The notes beneath the pieces were generated by a model. The model did not search any database and was not told the DNA's origin. It saw only the letters and a list, made by a program, of their open reading frames with translations. DNA of 64,000 nt. Origin: Planctomycetota bacterium (GTDB lineage Bacteria; Planctomycetota; Phycisphaerae; UBA1845; PWPN01). The position numbers and the translations under genes were made by a program. This document shows positions 59,522 through 64,000 of the stretch, piece by piece (position 1 is the first letter of the stretch; each line of letters starts with the position of its first letter). The stretch spans positions 124,001-188,000 of the forward strand of contig JAKPHF010000077.1 of the NCBI GenBank assembly GCA_029550525.1. The letters are read 5' to 3'.

Positions 59522-60256
59522 TCAGTCGTCGCAGGCTGCGTCGGGTGGAACGGCGGGACCAGTGGCACAGAGCTCGAAGGCATCCAGATCGTCGGCGTCG
59601 ATGTCGTTGTCGCCGCGCGGGTAATCGGGCGGTTCCGGCCGATTGAAGCATTCGCAGCCGGCGCCGATTCCCACGTGGCCGGGCGACAGGCAACGCTGCA
59701 CGATTCCGAAATCCACCTGGTCGACGTCGCCGTCACCGTCGGCGTCCGCGTAGGGCTCGTGGCAGAGCGGCCAATCGAACGCGACGAACGCAACGGGATG
59801 ATCCAGGTTGATCCAGCCGGCGTTTTCGGCCCAGGCCCATCCGCGCAGGCGGCGAGCAGAAAAGTCCACCCGGCACAAGCTGCCGCCGCCTGGGATCGTA
59901 GGGTCACCGAAGTTGATCCAGCCGATGTTCTCGCCCCAGGCCAGGCCCGACAGGTTTCCGGTCACAGGATCGACGTTCACGCCGAAGTCGGTGCCGTCGA
60001 GGTTGCCGTAAGCGTGGCCGGAAGCCGGGGCGCCGTCGCCCAGATGGATCCATCCAGCGTTCTCCGCCCAAACGGAGCCGGACAAAATCGTGGGCAGGAC
60101 CCGGACACCGGTCGCGCCGTCGGGGCTGTGGAAGCTCAGCCATCCGAGGTTCTCGGCCCAGCCATGGCTGTTCTCGATCGCGATGTTGCTCGCGGAGCCC
60201 GCGACCGCGGTGCCATAAAACAGGCACAACAGGATTGCGCACGATTGCCGGCACAC
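59522..60256 (-). CDS. Secreted protein with four WxENxGW repeats and dockerin/EF-hand-like C-terminus
   Basis: Signal peptide VCRQSCAILLCLFYGTAVAG; WAENLGWLSF, WAENAGWIHLG, WGENIGWINFG, WAENAGWINLD; DADGDGDVDQVDFGIVQRCL / DNDIDADDLDAFELC. Confidence 0.75.
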   Translation of the reverse strand: MCRQSCAILLCLFYGTAVAGSASNIAIENSHGWAENLGWLSFHSPDGATGVRVLPTILSGSVWAENAGWIHLGDGAPASGHAYGNLDGTDFGVNVDPVTGNLSGLAWGENIGWINFGDPTIPGGGSLCRVDFSARRLRGWAWAENAGWINLDHPVAFVAFDWPLCHEPYADADGDGDVDQVDFGIVQRCLSPGHVGIGAGCECFNRPEPPDYPRGDNDIDADDLDAFELCATGPAVPPDAACDD

Positions 60257-60276
60257 GCGGAGGCTCCTTGGTTTGC

Positions 60277-61302
60277 TCAATAGATGAAGTTGGCCCACGG
60301 ATGGCTGGCCGCAGCCACCGCACTCACATCGCCGACACCCGCGACGCTGACCAGCGGGCCGTAGCTGTTGCCCGCAGCGATCGAATAGTCCTGACCGTTT
60401 CCGGAGGCGGCGTTGCGCAACAGTAGGTTGGAGGTGCCCGTAACGTAAAACCCTTTGCCGCCGCCCATCGCCTGGCATTCGCGGATCACGTTGCGAGCGG
60501 CGCGGACGTGGAAGCCCGCCACGCTGCAGTTGACGGCCGCGCTTGTGCGGATGGTCGCGTTGGCATCGCAGGCAAAGCCGGTCGCACACTGCACGGACGA
60601 GCAATCCTGTGCGCATGAGCCGGTGTCGATGAGCTCGAAGCCGATGCCGTTCGAGCTGGCCGCCACGCAGGCTTGAATCATGCTGCCGCCGGCCGCCCGT
60701 ACACCCGTCGTGCAGTCAACGGTTCGGCAATGCGAGACCTGGCTCCGGAGACCGGCATTGATTCCCATCTCCATACATTCGCGGATGGTGCAGAGGTGGA
60801 CGAAGCCGGCGGGCCCGACCTTGATGCCGATATGGCCATTCTGGGCGACCTGCACCCGCTCGACGATGCATTCCGTGGACTGGCCCAGGTCGATGCCGTG
60901 CGTCCGCCAGCCGATCACTCGGCCGTTGTGGATCGTAATGCGGCGCCAAGCGTAGGTCGCGGCGATGCCGCTGATGCTGTACAGCCCACCGACGATGCTG
61001 AAGCCGCACAAGTCCACGGTCACATCGTCGCACGCGATCTCCAGACCGTTCATGCCCGGCTGGCCCAGGATGTCGGCGGTAAGGTAGTAGGCTCCGGGTT
61101 CCTGCACGACGTACAGCGAGTTGGCCGAACCGCTCAACGTCTGAACGGGCGTGCGGGGTTCGACCTGGTCCAGCCGCTTCATGGTCGGGCCGATCGGCCC
61201 GGGCGGCGGGTTGAGGTCGCCGGCCTTCGCTGCGCCGGCCAGGAGGGAGCTACCGGCCAGTCCCAGGCCGGCCAGCAACGTGCGGCGTTCGAGTGGTGCC
61301 AT
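60277..61302 (-). CDS. Exported right-handed parallel beta-helix protein
   Basis: Tat-like MAPLERRTLLAGLGLAGSSLLAGAAKA; repeated short blades (GIKVGPAGFVHLCTIRECMEMGINAGLRSQVSHCRTVDCTTGVRAAGGSMI). Confidence 0.8.
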   Translation of the reverse strand: MAPLERRTLLAGLGLAGSSLLAGAAKAGDLNPPPGPIGPTMKRLDQVEPRTPVQTLSGSANSLYVVQEPGAYYLTADILGQPGMNGLEIACDDVTVDLCGFSIVGGLYSISGIAATYAWRRITIHNGRVIGWRTHGIDLGQSTECIVERVQVAQNGHIGIKVGPAGFVHLCTIRECMEMGINAGLRSQVSHCRTVDCTTGVRAAGGSMIQACVAASSNGIGFELIDTGSCAQDCSSVQCATGFACDANATIRTSAAVNCSVAGFHVRAARNVIRECQAMGGGKGFYVTGTSNLLLRNAASGNGQDYSIAAGNSYGPLVSVAGVGDVSAVAAASHPWANFIY

Positions 61303-61698
61303 GCTGCTTTGTCCTCGCGACCTGCGGCCCTCGTTTCGCACGCATGTGGGCCGGCACTCAGTCATAAGTCCGGGTTGCTGCTGCGGCCAGACCGTCAAAT
61401 GTGTCCGGCCGTGGCGACCGGGCGTGATCTCGGAATGACGCGTTTAGGTCACCTTATCGATCCAGCCGCGCGCTGGTGCAAGCATCGACAGGCCAGCGAA
61501 TTGCGTCCGGGCGGGTCGGGGCGACGAACGTCCGGCTGGCACCGGTGACGGAAGGGCGAGTAGGTTTCCGGAACGCATTTTCCGGGCAAAACCAACCCGG
61601 TCGCGGACCTGAACAGCGGCCGAACTCCCGGGGGCAGGCGCAAATCCTCGCGGAGCGGGGATGCGAGACCGATACAACTATGGTATAATTGTGCACGC

Positions 61699-62139
61699 AT
61701 GCGGTATATCTGCGCGGGATTGGTACTGGTGGCCATGGTCGGCGTCATCTCTCCGGGGGTGGCGAGGACCTGCTGCGCCCAGACGTCCAACTGCACGTGC
61801 TGCTGCTGTGAGCAGCACGGCGACGAGGCCGATGCTTCGCTCGCCGTGGCCGGTACGGCCGACGAGCAGCACTCCTGCCCCGGTTGCCCCAAACCCGCCC
61901 CGCGTGACGAATCGTCGGATTCCTCCGACGATTCGACCGGCGGCAGCCCGCAGTCCGCACCCAAGTCGCATCACTGCAACGGTTGCGGTGTGCTGAACTG
62001 CGCCAAGACCGTTGTCTTCTTCCGGCCGGCGCTGACGAGTCTGACGCCGGCGCCGGTGGATTTCATCGTCATCACGTCCGAGGCTCCGCCTGCGAGTCTC
62101 GCCTTGAACGCTCCGCTTCGTCCGCCTCGATCGGCCTGA
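61699..62139 (+). CDS. Cys/His-rich small exported protein
   Basis: Signal peptide MRYICAGLVLVAMVGVISPGVA; TCCAQTSNCTCCCCEQHGDEAD, HSCPGCP, HHCNGCGVLNCAK. Confidence 0.65.
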   Translation: MRYICAGLVLVAMVGVISPGVARTCCAQTSNCTCCCCEQHGDEADASLAVAGTADEQHSCPGCPKPAPRDESSDSSDDSTGGSPQSAPKSHHCNGCGVLNCAKTVVFFRPALTSLTPAPVDFIVITSEAPPASLALNAPLRPPRSA

Positions 62140-62270
62140 TCATTCCGGCGCTTCTCCTTTTTTACAGGCATGACTCCGCGCGCCCGCGGTTCGTTGTGAC
62201 CACGCCCTGGTTGCGCGAAAAGCACTTGCGGTAAAGCCGTGGCGCGGGGTTCGATCGAGGGAAACCGACC

Positions 62271-63863
62271 ATGGGACAAGGACCGGATTTAGGTCTGCTC
62301 AGGCGCACCGCCCAGCCGGCGAGCGCCACGGCAGGGGAGACATATCGCATGGTGAGTGAGGACCCGCCGCCACGCCGTTGGAAGACGCGGGTACTCGTGC
62401 CGGCGAGCGTGTTGGTGGCGGCGCTGGGCATCCTGGCGTTTGCCGCGCGGGGGGCGCTACGGCCCGCCGTGGCCGTCGAGATCGTGCCCACGGTGGCTCG
62501 CACGGGTGTGCAGGCGGCGGGTACGGCCGTCGTGCAGGCCCCCGGCTGGGTCGAGCCCGACCCGTTTTTCATCTCCGTCAGCGCGTTGGCCGACGGCGTG
62601 GTGCAGGAAGTGACCGTGCTCGAAGGCGACACCGTCACCAAAGGCCAAGTGGTGGCCCGGCTGGTGCCGGACGAGGCGAAGCTGGCCCTCGGGCGGGCCG
62701 AAGCCGAGCTGCGCGAGCACGAAGCGCACCTGCGAACCGCTCAGGCACTCGTGCGCGAAGCGGAGCGGAATTGGGAGCATCCCATTGAGCTGAGGCGCAA
62801 GGTGGCGACCACCGAGGCCCTGCTGGCCGAGAAGAAGGCCGAACTCGACCAGTGGCCGGCGCTGGTCGAGGCGGAGCGGGCGAAGCTGGCCGAGTTGCAG
62901 GACGCCTACGATCGCGTTCGCCGTGCGCGGGCCGACTCGCAAGGGGCGTTGTCCGAGCAGGAGCTGGTGCGGGCGCAGCAGCAATACGAAGGGCAGAAGG
63001 CTGTTCTGGCCAGCACGGAAGCTCGCAAGACGATCCTCGAAGCACAGATTCGCAATCTCGAAGCGGAGTTACAGGCGGCCAGGGAAGCACTCGAACTGCG
63101 GATCGCCGATACTCGAGCGCTCGACGAGGCCAAGGCTCGGTTGGCCGAAGCCGAGTCGGCAGTGCAGCGAGCCCGTGCCGCTCGCGACGAGGCGAAGCTG
63201 CGGCTCGACCGGATGGAGATCCGCTCGCCAGTGGACGGCGTCGTGAGTCAGCGGCTGGTTCAGCCCGGCTCCAACTTGATGCTGAATACCGACATGCCCA
63301 CCGGTTCGCAGGTCATGCGGTTATATGACCCGCGGAAGCTGCAGGTTCGCGTGGACGTACCGTTGTCCGAGGCCGCGCTGGTTCGCGTGGGCCAGCCGGC
63401 CGAAATCGTGGTGGGCTCGTTGCCCAACCGCACGTTTACCGGCCAGGTGACACGCGTGGTTCACGAAGCGGACATCCAGAAGAACACGTTGCAATTCAAG
63501 GTGGCTATCCATGATCCGGCACCTGAGATCAAGCCGGAGATGCTGGCTCGGGTGAAGTTTCTCGCTCCTCCCACCACGCAGCCTGCCGAGACGGCGGTTC
63601 TTTTCGTGCCGTCGCAGTTGGTGCGGCAGACGGCGGACGGGACGGCGGTCTGGCTGTACGACCAGGCCAACAAGCGGGCCGAGTTTCGTCCGGTCGTGCT
63701 GGGCACGGCTCGGTACGAGGACGCGGTCGAGGTGCGAGAGGGGCTGCGGCTGGGCGACTGGCTGATCGCCAACCCGCCGGCCGACTTGAAGCCGGGGGAC
63801 GCGGTGCGCGTCGTCGGCGAGGCCAGGAACGGCCACGCGGCACACCATGGAGGACAATCATGA
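62271..63863 (+). CDS. HlyD/MacA-family efflux adaptor
   Basis: Single TM; VSALADGVVQEVTVLEGDTVTKGQVVARLVPDEAKLAL; long coiled coil; LRLDRMEIRSPVDGVVSQRLVQPGSNL. Confidence 0.88.
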   Translation: MGQGPDLGLLRRTAQPASATAGETYRMVSEDPPPRRWKTRVLVPASVLVAALGILAFAARGALRPAVAVEIVPTVARTGVQAAGTAVVQAPGWVEPDPFFISVSALADGVVQEVTVLEGDTVTKGQVVARLVPDEAKLALGRAEAELREHEAHLRTAQALVREAERNWEHPIELRRKVATTEALLAEKKAELDQWPALVEAERAKLAELQDAYDRVRRARADSQGALSEQELVRAQQQYEGQKAVLASTEARKTILEAQIRNLEAELQAAREALELRIADTRALDEAKARLAEAESAVQRARAARDEAKLRLDRMEIRSPVDGVVSQRLVQPGSNLMLNTDMPTGSQVMRLYDPRKLQVRVDVPLSEAALVRVGQPAEIVVGSLPNRTFTGQVTRVVHEADIQKNTLQFKVAIHDPAPEIKPEMLARVKFLAPPTTQPAETAVLFVPSQLVRQTADGTAVWLYDQANKRAEFRPVVLGTARYEDAVEVREGLRLGDWLIANPPADLKPGDAVRVVGEARNGHAAHHGGQS

Positions 63864-64000
63864 GTTTGATCAGTTGCAGAAAACTGACGCGAACATATCG
63901 ACGGGGCGACATCGAGATCACGCCCCTTTCGAAGCTGGATCTCGACGTGGAAGAAGGCGAATTCCTCGCGCTCATGGGCCCCAGCGGCAGCGGCAAGACC
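63860..64000 (+). CDS. ABC transporter ATP-binding protein, partial at right edge
   Basis: MSLISCRKLTRTYRRGDIEITPLSKLDLDVEEGEFLALMGPSGSGKT; Walker A present; ATGA overlap with adaptor. Not in the ORF track because truncated. Confidence 0.92.
   Translation, partial: MSLISCRKLTRTYRRGDIEITPLSKLDLDVEEGEFLALMGPSGSGKT

Overview
This high-GC 64 kb window looks like a chromosomal segment from a Planctomycetota-type bacterium. That lineage call is inference from lpxC-fabZ fusion, dockerin-like 'DxDxDVDxVDFGxxQxCL' modules, 'YDLTGNxSGxCPECG' zinc ribbons and many TSP3/FG-GAP/beta-helix secreted proteins. I support about 50 genes. They include a lipid A operon (ompH/skp-lpxD-lpxC/fabZ-lpxA) with a 4-bp-overlapping Gfo/Idh/MocA (gnnA-like) oxidoreductase, central metabolism (gap, pgk, rpe, a small transaldolase), shikimate genes (aroK, aroA), mutM, thiO, glycan-active secreted enzymes (GH38, GH172/DUF2961, sialidase-like, GH43/32-like), and a MacA-like adaptor plus ABC ATPase entering the right edge. 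No rRNA, tRNA, CRISPR array, phage or IS element was recognised. Main findings: (1) a dispersed family of 7-bp-period intergenic arrays (TGAGNCY, GAGCTRT and AGYCCCY types), each unit of the first two carrying TGA, often as inverted pairs and concentrated in convergent gene gaps; (2) a higB-like toxin remnant with an internal deletion, followed by an intact antitoxin and preceded by a perfect operator-like palindrome; (3) a PEP-CTERM gene broken by an apparent 1-nt frameshift; (4) 5'-truncated beta-lactamase-like and TSP3 genes; (5) a gnnA-like gene coupled to lpxA; (6) a DUF434-like protein with an NYN/PIN-like motif; (7) a Cys-rich exported protein upstream of an efflux operon; (8) several large mosaic surface proteins. 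All homology calls are from motif recognition by eye; no searches were run.
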